DNA of 64,000 bases, taken from contig NC_134849.1 in assembly GCF_965363235.1 (NCBI RefSeq), positions 55,746,122-55,810,121 on the forward strand, read 5' to 3'. The stretch is from Mytilus galloprovincialis. Its lineage: Eukaryota > Mollusca > Bivalvia > Mytilida > Mytilidae. The notes beneath the pieces are model-generated. The model worked only from the letters and a program-made list of their open reading frames with translations. It did not search any database and was not told the origin of the DNA. A program made the position numbers and the translations under genes. Within the stretch, counting starts at the first letter, position 1, and each line of letters starts with the position of its first letter. Of this stretch, positions 51,301-61,338 are shown piece after piece.

Positions 51301-54300
51301 CACAGATTGACAAGTCTCCCAATTTGTTTTTTTTCTCAAAAATTGGCGTTTTCATTGTTTCAAAGAAAAGATTTAGAAAGTACAAAACACTACATTTTTA
51401 CATCATATCACAAATATTTCCAACTTAGTATGGTTTCAGAGGAGATGCAGCTCAATGAAATCGGTCTCTTTCTTTAGTAGTATAGATATGCAGTTCTTAT
51501 CATTATTATCATTATCATCATTATTATCATTATTATCATTATTATCATTATTCTCATTATTATCATTATTATTGTTACTATCATTATTATCATTATTATC
51601 ATTATTATCATTATTATTGTTTGTATTGTTATGTCCTCTAGATCTTGGTTTTATTTATCTCTTTTTCATGTTTACATATATTGTTTGTATTGTTATGTCC
51701 TCTAGATCTTGGTTTTATTTATCTCTTTTTCATGTTTACATATTTTAATTATTTTTATGAATCTAATCTTAAAACCATACCTTCTTTTACTATTTTGTTT
51801 GTACTTTCAAGGAATAATGTTTCATTTGGTGAAACTTTGTGAAAGACAACTTTCTGTATAGATGATTTACCACTTCTGAAAACAGAAAACACAGCATATG
51901 TAGTTTTGAAACAAGAAAATATAATGATGAAATTTATCACTACATCTTTTGAAAGTTCATCCACACTTATCTTGTGCTTATCCTGCTTGATTTAAAAAAA
52001 ATTGTTTTGTGAATACAATAATATACTTCATTGTGTACTTGTATTGTGGATTAAGGTGGTACCTAACACCTTGACTAAAATTTATTTGGCTCGCTTAATT
52101 ATCATAAAATTTTGACAAAATATTTACTTTGACCCTTTGACAAAAATGTAAAAATTTCAAAAAATTTGAACCAACCAATTTATCAGAAAAATTCCAATGG
52201 TTATATAGCAGTTTGACAAACACTAATTTTGATCATTGTGAAGCTTTATATTGCCTTCACAAGTCAACGTAATTAAAACATTTAGCTGATATTACAGAGT
52301 TATCTCCTAATAGTGTTAGGTACCACCTTAAATCCTCTAAATGACCAATACTGTTGATTAATTGATTGATTTATTGTGTCGGTCATTATCACCACTTTCA
52401 GCAAACTTCGGTTTATCAATGGTGAACGGTTTTCCTTGATGGAGGAAGCATGACAAACTTTCGAAAGTCACGGTCACCTGAAAAATAGTTTGATTTTTTT
52501 GCAAATTCAAAATTGGGTTCAAAGTCAATAAAACCGACAAAATCAAATATTAGATTATCAACCAACAGAACAAATGGGAATTTCCAATGAAAATGATGGG
52601 TTAAACCTGGTTTTATGGCAAGCTAAACCTTCTACTTATATGCTGTTGTTACCTTGGTAATCCCATCAATAATATTCTTGGTTTTTGTTCTGTTGCAACT
52701 GCTTGAATATCTGTATCATTCTCATCTGGACCATATCCAAAACCTCGAGGAAAAGACCCCGGGTCTTCATCAGCATACGAAGACTGAAAAATACAATAAA
52801 AGTAATTATTAAATTCAATTTAAATCCTGGTCCCTACGGACATACCAAAATATGTACATGATGTATGCCTATGAAACAGCAATGCAATTACTCAAATAAC
52901 AAGAAGACATAGATCTGCAGTTCAACATACATTGTATGCAGTCTTCCTTTAAACCTTTTTTAAAAGGAAGGCGCATATTACTGTAAATTCAGAAATTACT
53001 GTGATGTTTTTATTATTGCGAAAAATGTGACATGGTTATAATAGCAGTAATTTAAACTCGCATTCATGTCACTAAAATTAAAATCACATTATAGTCTAAA
53101 ATAACAAAATCGCAATAATAAATGCAAACAATAATTTCTGAATTTACAGTAGTGTACAAAAATACAAAATATTTAATCAAACTTCAAAGTAAGCTAAATT
53201 GTCAATGTACAAAAATGTAAGTCAATAATAACAAAGATACAACATTTAAACAATCTCACTACATGACTACAAAAAATTCTAAACAAGTATATAAAATATT
53301 GTGTATTCCTAGGGGAGTAGCTCTAGTATGTATAGAAAAACATTCCCTGTATAGCGAAACTGTTTTATTCACAAAAAATAGAACAAATCAAAAAGTTTTT
53401 CTGGCCTGCCTGGCATTAACAATTTTCACATTATAAGGGAAACATCGTTCATTTTTCAATGACCTTACAGAGCTTTAAATAAACAGACTTACAGAATAAT
53501 AAATTTGCCAGTCAGCATCTTATACAATGTGTGTATGAGGTCGTTAAGGGATATATAAGTTCATGAGGAATAAAGGTAAAAAATATTTCCAAATAACATA
53601 AACAGCAGTTTTAGTTGCATGACGATTAAAAAATGACTGATATTGACCTATCATGTTAAATACTTGCCTAAAATAACAGTAACAGAAAACCATTTGAGAC
53701 CTCTAAAAATAACAATTTTTAATGCTAACAGTAGCCAAAAATGAACCTTATGACACTCAACGGTAAAGTGGATTCCTAGTCCTACCCTCAAGTATGAATT
53801 TGGTGGTTGAGCACTTAAAATATTAATTATTTGTTTATCCGTGTGACAGAAATTTGTACTTTTAAAAATAAATTTCTAAGACATGCTACATGCGCAAGAT
53901 ATTTCAACTGCAATTAGTGTTTTTTACCTCGCAAGCAAATTCTTATCATCATGAATGTCTCATGACACATTTCCCCCAAAAGACCTCATCCTCTGTTATT
54001 CAATCATAAAATCATAATACATAACTTGTCTATAAGTAAAGTGGGTCTCATTTGGGTCTAAGTGTGACGCGGGATTGCCGATTTTTTGTAAGCGTGACAC
54101 GTGAAAGTCAAATTATTGTGCTGTGAAAACGGGAAATGAAGTCTAGCGGGACTCGGGAAATTACAAAAAAAATGAGAATTGCTTACGTAAATAGTGTACG
54201 CGAGATACGGGAATCTGACAAAACAGTAAGCGGGATCTGGGATCAGAACCCCCCAATTAGACCCCCCTATAACATAGAACAGAATAGAAAATTTTATTTT

Positions 54301-57300
54301 AAGTCGGGTTACATGAAAATTTGTTTGAAATACTACAAACATAAGCTCTGCAAGAGCTTTTTGTCGAAATTAATAACAATAACAACACATACAATATTAA
54401 GACATATAGGACATTTAGAACATATACAACGTTTTGGTCCATTTAGAACTAGGTACAAATGTACATGTAACAATCAGTCATGTACAAATGTAAATAGAGC
54501 AAACGATGAAACTTTGATTTACGGGTAAGGCCAAAGGTGGCATATCTAACAATATCTAAAGGTAATAAAAACTGTTCAGGTATACAGAAAAAATCATATT
54601 TGGTGTCTTTAACTTATATAAAAAAAATGTTCATCTTATGTTAATTATTCAAACCCCTGCGTAGAAAACTTAAACAGTTTATTTTTTTCAGCAGCATGAC
54701 ACTCACCATTTTGTCAGGTCATGTGACAATGTTTGTTGTAATCTCTAAAGTTTTCTAGTTACGTAATAAGTACCAAATATTAAAAATATTCTCTATAAGA
54801 ATACAAATATGTTGGAAATAATAGATTTGTAATGAACTGGATCATCGTACATAAATTCAACGGAATATCAATTTTGTTTAGAGATTTTAAAAGAAATATG
54901 GCAGCCTCCACCAAAAAATTTTGACAGACAATAATACTTTGTTTGAACACGGAATAAGGCATGATTGTGGTAATTTTAATTTTATAAACCGATTAAAATT
55001 AAGAAAAGTTGGAAAATAAATAAATCTAGCTCTTAAAATTTTATTTTATTCAACGTTTTGAACCTAAGCACTGGCTAAAAAAATTTGTATATATACAATG
55101 TTTTGTCTTTTTTGGGGGGTACAAGTCAAATCGGCACCTGGTCAAATCGGCACCCAAAGAAAAAGTCAAATCGACACCTGGTTAAATCGGCATCTAGTCA
55201 AATCGGCACCCATTTAAAGTCAATTCGGCATCCAATAAAGAAATAATTATAAAAATGTATAAATGATCCCTCTATTTTTTAAATTATTTTTGAGGTTGGA
55301 TAGATTCATTCGTTACATCGTTAAAAATTAATTCATAAATTTATTGTTGTAAGTTGTCTCAATATATATGACCAATGTTTTGATTAGTCTTTTCAATTAA
55401 ACTTTTATGAATAACATAATTAACATTTTTGTTGTTTTAACTATTTACAGGTAGTTATTGCTGTTTTTTCTTAAAAAAACAATGAAGCCCTCACCCAAGC
55501 TGTTGTTTAATTGTGAGAAAATTAGAACAATAAAAGGGAAAACAATGAATCCCTGTTTTCACTGATCAAGGGTAAAACTTAAATTAATGCCCCTCCGTCA
55601 CAGCGGGGGCATAAAAAAATGGAGAAAAAGACAGTTACCAATGTAAATGTTAAATGCAAATGACTTTAAAACAATCTCTATCAAAAAGATGAATTTTTAT
55701 TCAATACATATCATCATATAATTTCAAATGCAAAATAATTAACAGCAATTAAAAAGGTGTTTTTTTCAGGAAACTTCAAACAGTTTTAAACCAACAATCA
55801 TGCAAAATGCTCAAATGTTAAAACAGGCATGCAAAAAAATAAAACCTTGAATACAAATTAAGTTGAATGAACAATTTTTTTTTTACAGAAACCCTCCAAA
55901 AATGTAACTAAGTCGTAACAACTTGAATAACCCCTTCTTTATTTTCATCTTTTTGCTCAAAATACTGGGGAAAAAAACATATATTAAAGATATCTAACAT
56001 TGGTGCCGAAATGACTATATCGGGTGCCGATTTAACCAGGTGCCAAATTGACTAGGTGCCGATTTGACCAGGTGCCGATTTAACCAGGTGCCGATTTGAC
56101 TAGAATTCTGGCAATCTGTAGACTTATACCATTGACTCCGGGCTATGCCCTCACGTCAACCGTTTTATTCTAAACATTAAGGAACATCTCAGATTCTTAT
56201 GATTGTCTTGCTATAAAAGGTAAAAACAAACAAAAGGATTGAACTTAAAAAACTTTCCTGTAATGTTCTTATCATAATCTTCATGTTTGATATTTCCCTT
56301 GGCTTATATGCGTGTTTTTAACAACACGGAAAATCAGAATTAAGCAGTATTTATATTTAGTGTTATTATAAATTTAGAAACACGTCAGAGGGAATTCCCC
56401 AGTTTTGATAAAATGCGAGTGTTCTCTGAATTCCGATAAATCTATTTCTGTCATATAAGAACTGAAGTGGAGTTTTTGGGATACGATTGCTTTCAAGCAA
56501 TCTGTAGACTTATACCATTGGCTCAGGGCCATGCCCTCACATCAACTGTTTTATTCTAAACATTAAGGAACATCTCAGATTCTTATGATTGTCTTGCTTT
56601 AAAAGGTAAAAACAAACAAAGGGATTGAACTTAAACAACTTTCCTATAATGTTCTTTTCATAATCATTGATAATCTGTTTGATATTTCCCTTGACTTATA
56701 TGCGTGTTTTTAACAACACGGAAAATCAGAATTAAGCAGTATTTATATTTAGTGTTTTTATGCAGTTAAGCTGCATTATGCGAGCACCCTAGATTTGTGT
56801 TCTACCCAATAAATCCTGAAATACTTGCCATTGTTATTATCTAGCTTGTTACTATGTTATATATAACTAATTGAACACTTTTTTAATACTTTTTATTCTG
56901 GATTACAAAAAAAATGACCAGAAAAACCTTAAATGATCGTCGATTTATCCAAAAGTTTTAAAGTTACACATAGGAAGTAGTGCTTATTAAAAATCCTTGT
57001 GTAGTTCATTATGACTCGTGCTTTTAGCTAAGATGTCAAAGAACAATTGTATGAAATATTTAATCGCCGAAAATCTCTTAAGACAAGCAGTTTAGATTTC
57101 CCAAATGACAAAAGTCGTAGGAATATTGTTTGTCATCAATACGTAGTACAACTACGTCAGTAGTCTATTATATAATTCAACTGTTCATGCTGTTGGCGGC
57201 AATTTCAAATTAGAAAAAGAAATTTTCGTAGCTTTTCAATTTGGAGGCAGGTGTGCAAATTAGCGGTGGTCCGAGACCTTCCACTTTTGCAAGCGGAATT

Positions 57301-57468
57301 TCGACTAGGATAGTTGGTTTCTAGCTACACCCGACGTAGTCGCCTTACATTTGAAAGAAAATAAGAAATTACTTTGCAAACCTTTTCGGCACCATGTTCA
57401 CCAAAGTCTCCAATTAAACGAGCTAAAAACTTATTTTTATCATTATTATTCGTGACGGCGATGTTCAT
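39209..57468 (-). CDS. RRAGC: Ras-related GTP-binding protein RagC/RagD (complete, nine exons)
   Basis: Nine exons join with consistent phases and GT-AG sites to about 389 aa (human RagC 399). Rag GTPases act as RagA/B-RagC/D dimers on the lysosome and recruit mTORC1 when amino acids are plentiful. Motifs: N-terminal [10 protein letters not shown]-loop G70-LPRSGKSS; switch II/G3 DLPG at 118-121; G4 HKVD at 180-183 inside [16 protein letters not shown], which is typical of RagC/D; then [20 protein letters not shown] and the roadblock-type C-terminal domain ([46 protein letters not shown]). One protein cannot be split into C or D: vertebrates duplicated it. Introns are full of MITEs and larger elements. 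Exon 1 end is uncertain by 9 bp. Confidence 0.95.
39437..39711 (+). mobile_element. TTAA-flanked MITE, copy 2 (RagC intron 8)
   Basis: Same family as 10721-10992 with high similarity; TTAA at 39433-39436 and 39712-39715. It lies about 100 bp from the exon 9 acceptor. Confidence 0.85.
40490..40735 (+). repeat. SINE-like repeat, family A copy 5 (RagC intron 8)
   Basis: GAACCTGATGTTCAGTGGTT through ATGGTTGGTTTTCCTGTTTG to GGCAATCATACCACATC. It ends 19 bp from the exon 8 donor. Confidence 0.7.
40754..40893 (-). CDS. RRAGC: RagC/D exon 8
   Basis: Acceptor TTATTTTAG; donor CAAG|GTAAGT. Encodes [20 protein letters not shown] and [14 protein letters not shown]. Confidence 0.95.
41357..41660 (+). 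repeat. Long-hairpin repeat, family B copy 4 (RagC intron 7)
   Basis: Full foldback with GC-rich centre GCGCGTAGCGGGTT, TGACGTCA retained, CCAAT changed to CCTAT. Confidence 0.8.
42028..42253. mobile_element. MITE with about 55-bp inverted ends (RagC intron 7)
   Basis: GGGACAACATCAAAAGATCA ... and AAACTTAATTCAAATAGTTT are mirrored at the right (AACTATTTGAATTAAGTTTT ... GATGTCGTCCC). Possible TTA duplication. Interior has two G-rich tracts. Confidence 0.75.
43355..43626 (-). mobile_element. TTAA-flanked MITE, copy 3 (RagC intron 7)
   Basis: Reverse orientation; TTAA at 43351-43354 and 43627-43630. Confidence 0.85.
43959..44101 (-). CDS. RRAGC: RagC/D exon 7
   Basis: Acceptor TATTTTTAG; donor GG|GTAAGT. 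Encodes [20 protein letters not shown] and [14 protein letters not shown] in the C-terminal roadblock-type domain. Confidence 0.95.
44155..44585 (-). repeat. Interspersed repeat with two internal units of about 170 bp (RagC intron 6)
   Basis: TATCATTTTCTATGTTCAGT occurs at about 44191 and 44350, each followed by near-identical sequence; right end GACGGACGGAGGCACAGACC to GGTGGGGCATAA. A one-unit copy in reverse lies at 63088-63405. Confidence 0.75.
44735..44945. mobile_element. MITE with GTGGATTCATT-type ends, decayed (RagC intron 6)
   Basis: TTTCTGTGGTTTCATTTTAT ... CATGGGATACCAATTATC, with family landmarks GCAGACTTTGGCAAAGC and AATCCATAAACAATTGGTA. Confidence 0.4.
45016..45130 (-). CDS. RRAGC: RagC/D exon 6
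   Basis: Acceptor TATTTCAG; donor ACA|GTAAGT. Encodes [19 protein letters not shown] and [12 protein letters not shown], end of the G domain. Confidence 0.95.
45325..46098 (-). repeat. Large mussel-type repeat, short form (RagC intron 5)
   Basis: CCAGATGCTCCACAGGGCAC, TTTATACGACCGCAGAGGTC, then units with TAGACCAATTT and GGACCAAAACTCCCAAAATC. It is the reverse of the longer element at 61339-63632 and carries fewer internal units. Confidence 0.7.
46380..46579 (-). CDS. RRAGC: RagC/D exon 5
   Basis: Acceptor ATATTTTAG; donor AAG|GTAGTG (weak). Encodes the G4 segment and QRDIHQRA. Confidence 0.95.
46996..47206. mobile_element. MITE with GTGGATTCATT-type ends, best copy (RagC intron 4)
   Basis: TACTGTGGATTAATTTATTT and AATAATGAATCCACAGTA are inverted and flanked by TA. 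Confidence 0.7.
47575..48680 (+). repeat. Tandem-unit element inside the Tigger remnant, about six units
   Basis: Roughly 150-170-bp units with CCATGAAAATGAGGTCAAGG and CAAAAACTTAAC; right end CGAGCTTTCTGCAACAAAAG. A family I recognise from bivalve DNA; class unknown. Confidence 0.7.
49531..50155 (+). repeat. Second repeat inserted in the Tigger remnant
   Basis: Starts AACAAGAGCTGTCAAAATGA, includes GTCCGCCCGCC, ends AAATCCGGTTAAAAATG. TTTGGTTGAAC(G/A)(G/C)TTCATGAG appears twice inside. Confidence 0.55.
50759..50892 (-). CDS. RRAGC: RagC/D exon 4
   Basis: Acceptor GTTTACAG; donor CAA|GTAAGT. Encodes [18 protein letters not shown] and [10 protein letters not shown] (G3 and its strand). Confidence 0.95.
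51492..51620 (+). repeat. ATT/ATC microsatellite (RagC intron 3)
   Basis: Imperfect (ATTATC)n tract. It produces a Leu/Ser-rich frame with no coding meaning. Confidence 0.9.
51617..51743 (+). repeat. Near-perfect 64-bp tandem duplication
   Basis: 51617-51680 and 51681-51743 match at nearly every base (TTGTTTGTATTGTTATGTCC start). It begins 37 bp inside intron 3 from the donor of exon 3. Confidence 0.9.
51781..51875 (-). CDS. RRAGC: RagC/D exon 3
   Basis: Acceptor GTTTTCAG; donor GAAG|GTATGG. Encodes [14 protein letters not shown] and [14 protein letters not shown] (P-loop end, switch I side). Confidence 0.95.
52055..52327 (-). mobile_element. TTAA-flanked MITE, copy 4 (RagC intron 2)
   Basis: Reverse orientation; TTAA at 52051-52054 and 52328-52331. 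Confidence 0.85.
52653..52783 (-). CDS. RRAGC: RagC/D exon 2
   Basis: Acceptor TTTTTCAG at 52784; donor CCAAG|GTAACA. Encodes [12 protein letters not shown] and PRILLMGLP, the start of the P-loop. Confidence 0.93.
52981..53150. mobile_element. MITE with CTGTAAATTCAGAA ends, best copy (RagC intron 1)
   Basis: CTGTAAATTCAGAAATTACT and AATAATTTCTGAATTTACAG inverted, TA at both flanks (Tc1/mariner-like target). Inverted similarity extends about 40 bp. Confidence 0.75.
53151..55120. other. RagC intron 1 sequence without recognised element
   Basis: A block at about 54050-54270 is rich in GCGGGA/CGGGA words in both orientations (GTGACGCGGGATTGCCG; AGCGGGATCTGGGATC) and is flanked by GGGTCTAA and TAGACCCCC, so may be another inverted-repeat element. 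Otherwise nothing seen. Confidence 0.35.
55124..56101. mobile_element. Element with iterated terminal inverted repeats (RagC intron 1)
   Basis: The left end carries about five spaced copies of GTCAAATCGGCACC (55124-55230), the right end about five of GGTGCCGATTTGAC or close variants (56005-56101). Outer ends AGTCAAATCGGCACC are perfectly inverted. Interior about 750 bp, AT-rich, no transposase frame. Target duplication not clear. Confidence 0.75.
56111..56758 (+). repeat. Direct duplication of about 260 bp around a shared repeat
   Basis: 56111-56369 and 56497-56758 both run from GCAATCTGTAGACTTATACC to ATTTATATTTAGTGTT. The block between (56370-56496) starts with GAAACACGTCAGAGGGAATT and recurs at 59567-59680. 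Confidence 0.8.
57382..57468 (-). CDS. RRAGC: RagC/D exon 1
   Basis: ATG at 57468, reading [18 protein letters not shown] and on to GEHGAEK. Donor AAG|GTTTGC (end 57382) or AAA|GTAATT (end 57373); both keep frame, the second adding V-C-K. Homology cannot choose because this region varies. Confidence 0.75.
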
Positions 57469-57570
57469 TTTGTTCAACCGCTAGCTTTATACAGAAAATC
57501 GCCGACAAATATTGTATAAATTCGAGTAAAATCGTATCTGATTGACAAAAACAACATTGTAAACACATAA

Positions 57571-57625
57571 CAATGGCGGCCGTGAAGACAAAATTGTACA
57601 AAATCGGATCCGATTCCGGAAGCGG
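57571..57625. promoter_or_regulatory. Likely RagC promoter core: YY1-like and ETS-like sites
   Basis: CAATGGCGGCCG (57571-57582, + strand) resembles a YY1 site and TTCCGGAAGCGG (57614-57625) an ETS/GABP site, 100-160 bp above the RagC ATG. Both are typical of TATA-less housekeeping promoters. Inferred by motif only. Confidence 0.4.
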
Positions 57626-58084
57626 ATAAGGATAATTCCGGGTTTGACGATCATTTACAAAATAAATCCAAGCAGGTGAAAAAATACATCTATGCATGAT
57701 AAATGAATATAAACACTAGTATTGTAAACCAAAAGATATATGTAAAAGAAAGAAAAAGCTAAAAAATATTTTATTCAGAAACTAAAAATTACTTTTTGAT
57801 AAATTTTAATTTAAAATGATCCAATACAACGTGACAGCTGGGAACAGTATATCTAACAATATACATGTTCATGGTCACAGTCTAAATTTTCTTTATAAAT
57901 GATAAATGATGATAATGCATGTGAGATGCTTTTAAAGTGTAAACATATTACTGCAATTTCGAGGGGTTATTTGTTTTTTCTCAATTTTGAAGGGTCAATT
58001 AAAGTAGCTGAAAGTTTCATTCTTTATTTTCACAAATAATGCAACTATATTATATATACCTTAATGTAAGTAAATCATATGATA

Positions 58085-59110
58085 TATAGGTGGAATTCTT
58101 TGGGCCACTCTACCCCCTCCTGTTTGATAACTTGGAAACGGTCGAGCTCCCCACCCCTAAACCATATGAGGGGCAGATCCAGGATTTTAGGTTAGGAGGG
58201 GCGCAAACTTAAATTTTCGCCGAGCTGTTCTCAGCTTATTGAAAAAAAATTGAGGTAAAATTATCGGAATTTTCTTTATTAAGCTGAGAAGAACCCATGC
58301 TTGCAAACTTAAGGGGGGTGCAAGCCTGCAACCCCCCCTGCATATATTCAAGTATAGGACAATATAATAAATAAAAAATGAAATATAGGGGGAGTCCCTG
58401 GAGATACCCCACCCCCTCCTGTTTGAGAACTTGGAAACGGTCGAGATCCACACCCCTTAACCATATATATTCATGTTTGTGACAATATGAAAAATCAAAT
58501 GAAATATAGGAAGAGTCGCTAGGGGTCACCCCACCCCTCCTGTTTTAGAATTTAAAAATGGTCGAGATCCCCATCCCTAAACCATATATATTCATGTATG
58601 GGACAATATAACAAATCAGATGAAAGATAGGGGGAGTCCCTGAGGTCACTGTTCACCCTCCTGTTTGAGAACTTGGAAATGGTCAAGATCCTTACCCCTA
58701 AACCATATATATTACTCATGTATGGGACAATATAACAAATCAAATGAAATATAAGGCAAGTCCCTTGGGTCTCCCTACCCTTCCTGTTTGAGAACTTGGA
58801 AACCAATGACATCCCCACCCCTAAACCATATATATTCATGTATGGGACAATATAACAAATAAAATGAAATGTAGGGGAAGTCCCTAGGGTCACCCTACCC
58901 CCAGTGGCGGATCAAGAAATTTTCATAAGTGGGGCCCACTGACTGACCTAAGAGGGGCCCGCTCCAGTCACGCTTCAGTGATTCCCTATATAAGCCCCCT
59001 GCCCCCTAAATCCTCTGCCTATCCCTACCTGTTTGAGAACTTGAAAACCGTTGAGATCCCCATCCCTAAATTATATATATTCATATGTATGGGACAAAAT
59101 AACAAATCAT
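58085..59110 (-). repeat. Tandem array of about 118-bp units, about seven, with insertions
   Basis: Units carry CCTGTTTGAGAACTTGGAAA, CCCCTAAACCATATATATTC and GGGACAATATAACAAATC. Interrupted at about 58165-58325 and 58902-59025, the latter beginning AGTGGCGGATCA. Frames of about 100 codons are by-products. Confidence 0.85.
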
Positions 59111-61338
59111 TTACATTTACTATTGGCAAGTCAGTCAGACCTCATCTTTGATCCCTGTTGTAGTGAACATTTGTCTGATTCGTGTCTCATAACTTTTGTA
59201 CTATAGAACACAAACTCAGTTTTCTTTCCAGGGAAACCAGTCCATTCATACTATTACATGTTCATACTACGTCTAATTGAACTTCTAGCAGTCAAATAAA
59301 ACCAAGGTTAACTACCAAGTAGAACAACTGCAATCATTGGGAACTTGTACCACTGCAGACTCACCATAAAAAATATACATTGATATATGCATTGCTTTTG
59401 AAACCTTGATAACATATAAACTATTTGCCTTAATAAATACATCATTAGATAAACATGAATGTACTATACATGAATGTTTAATGTTGAGGCAACATTGCCA
59501 CAGTTTTCATAATTACGGTTGTCTTGGTTTTTGGTTAACTGCCTTCAGCGCTTACAGCGCTTTGATTATAAATTAAGAAACACGTCAGAGGGAATTCCCC
59601 AGTTTTGATAAAAATGCAAGAGTTTTCTGAATTCCGATAAATCTATTTCTGTCATATAAGAACTGAAGTGGAGTTTTTCTTATATGTCACCGTTATGAAA
59701 CTGATATTTGATATTGTACTTCCATAAAGAAATAGAGAACCATCTAGGTCGTTTAATTAACATTTAGTATACGTTCTTGCTCCAGGGTTTGTTTAGGTAT
59801 TTATGCGCATTCTTATAGTTTTCTTGACTTCAAGGGGTATTAGATTGAATGGTCGCTCTGGATTCCCCACTCAATTGATTAATTTAAAACTCATGGGATC
59901 CTTTCTATGTATGTCTGCTATTGAGGGTTATTGTTGTGGCATAATATGATAACTTTAAATCATATGCATCAAATTAAAATAAATGTAGTCCACATCGTAA
60001 AGGTGTAACTACAACACCCCTTCAGGCGAAATGAAGTCTTCCATATTATCGTTTCGTGTTGTCTCCCTTTTGGAAGTAACTTCTGTGAATTCTGAATCAA
60101 AATACTATACAACACGTCCAGAAAAATCAACTCATTCTGTCGATAAACGTCGTATTATATTAAAAACCATCGCAATTTAAACCGAGGAATGTGTATGTAA
60201 AGAAAGGAGTTCTGATCACTGACCCAAAGGAAATTAAATATTTAAAGAGTTAGGAATGGGGTTCCTCCTAGAATTACTGTGGGAAAATAGGTGATAAGAT
60301 ACGAAGTGAAATACCTTCTCTCACTCTGAGTCTCAGTGACTGCTGTGGAAAGTAAACTTGGAATTGATAGTTCTAACAAAAATAAAACACAATAGGCCCA
60401 AGTACATTGTTCATACACTTTTATCCGGGATTGGCTATTTTGTAACTATTCAGATTACGTAAATTACATTTAACATGTGCAGTTGATTAGTTTTGAAAAT
60501 AATATTATCCAGCTACATATATACATGTGTCAATGAAAACAATGGCAATCGTATCCCTCAGAGCAATCTGCTCTTTGATTCTTATATGTCACCCAGAGCT
60601 CCAGATAAGCTGCGTATTTGCGTGATCACGCAATACAAATAATAAAAAACCCAATGCAATTGCCCATTGCAGGGTTCAATAACCCAATTAATTCAAAGGA
60701 AAACCCAATCATATTCCAAAACCATGAGTTCTCAACCCTTTTATTGGCTACCATTTGCGTTATTTACCCTTATCTGTTTACAGTTGTCGCGTAAACTATT
60801 TTTATAATATTTATAATTGGAAATTTCCTTTCGTTCTAAAAATAGATCCCTGCATCAAGTAACTGAAATGGGTCCCTGTTAGAGTTTTCCGTTGCTCAAT
60901 AGGTACACATGTTTTTGAAAACATTTTGATCTTCTCGGCGTTTATCCAATTAGCGTGTGTCATGAAGTCATAATTTTTTGCATTGCTCGGGATTTATCAT
61001 AACATACATTTAATTAAAACGAAAGTGAATGTCCGGTAAAAATATTGAATAGAAGCATGAAAAGCTTAAGGAAAGTTAGATGATTACAAGACTCAGCCAG
61101 TGTTTTTAGGAAGCGTCCATCGAACACACGGGCGTGTGTGCGTACCTTAACGAGAACATTGCTAATAAAAGCAGGGTTTCCTCAAAAACGAAATCAGTTG
61201 GAAAAAGTGAAAGGCCAAATCAATTATGACATGATAAAGCATCAGAAACCAAAAGTTCTAATAAAAGACAACTAAACCCAGATTTATGAAAATTGGAATA
61301 AAACAAAACATTCAAGTATAATTAGAATTTATATACTA
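59111..61338. other. Gene-free stretch
   Basis: Holds the repeat copy at 59567-59680 (GAAACACGTCAGAGGGAATT). No exon of any family was recognised. Confidence 0.35.

Noticed and set aside
51455-51748. Leu/Ser-rich frame resembling a membrane segment
   Set aside because: Translation of an ATT/ATC microsatellite and a duplicated segment.
58187-58893. Frames of 88-113 codons
   Set aside because: They lie in a tandem array and repeat the same peptide per unit.
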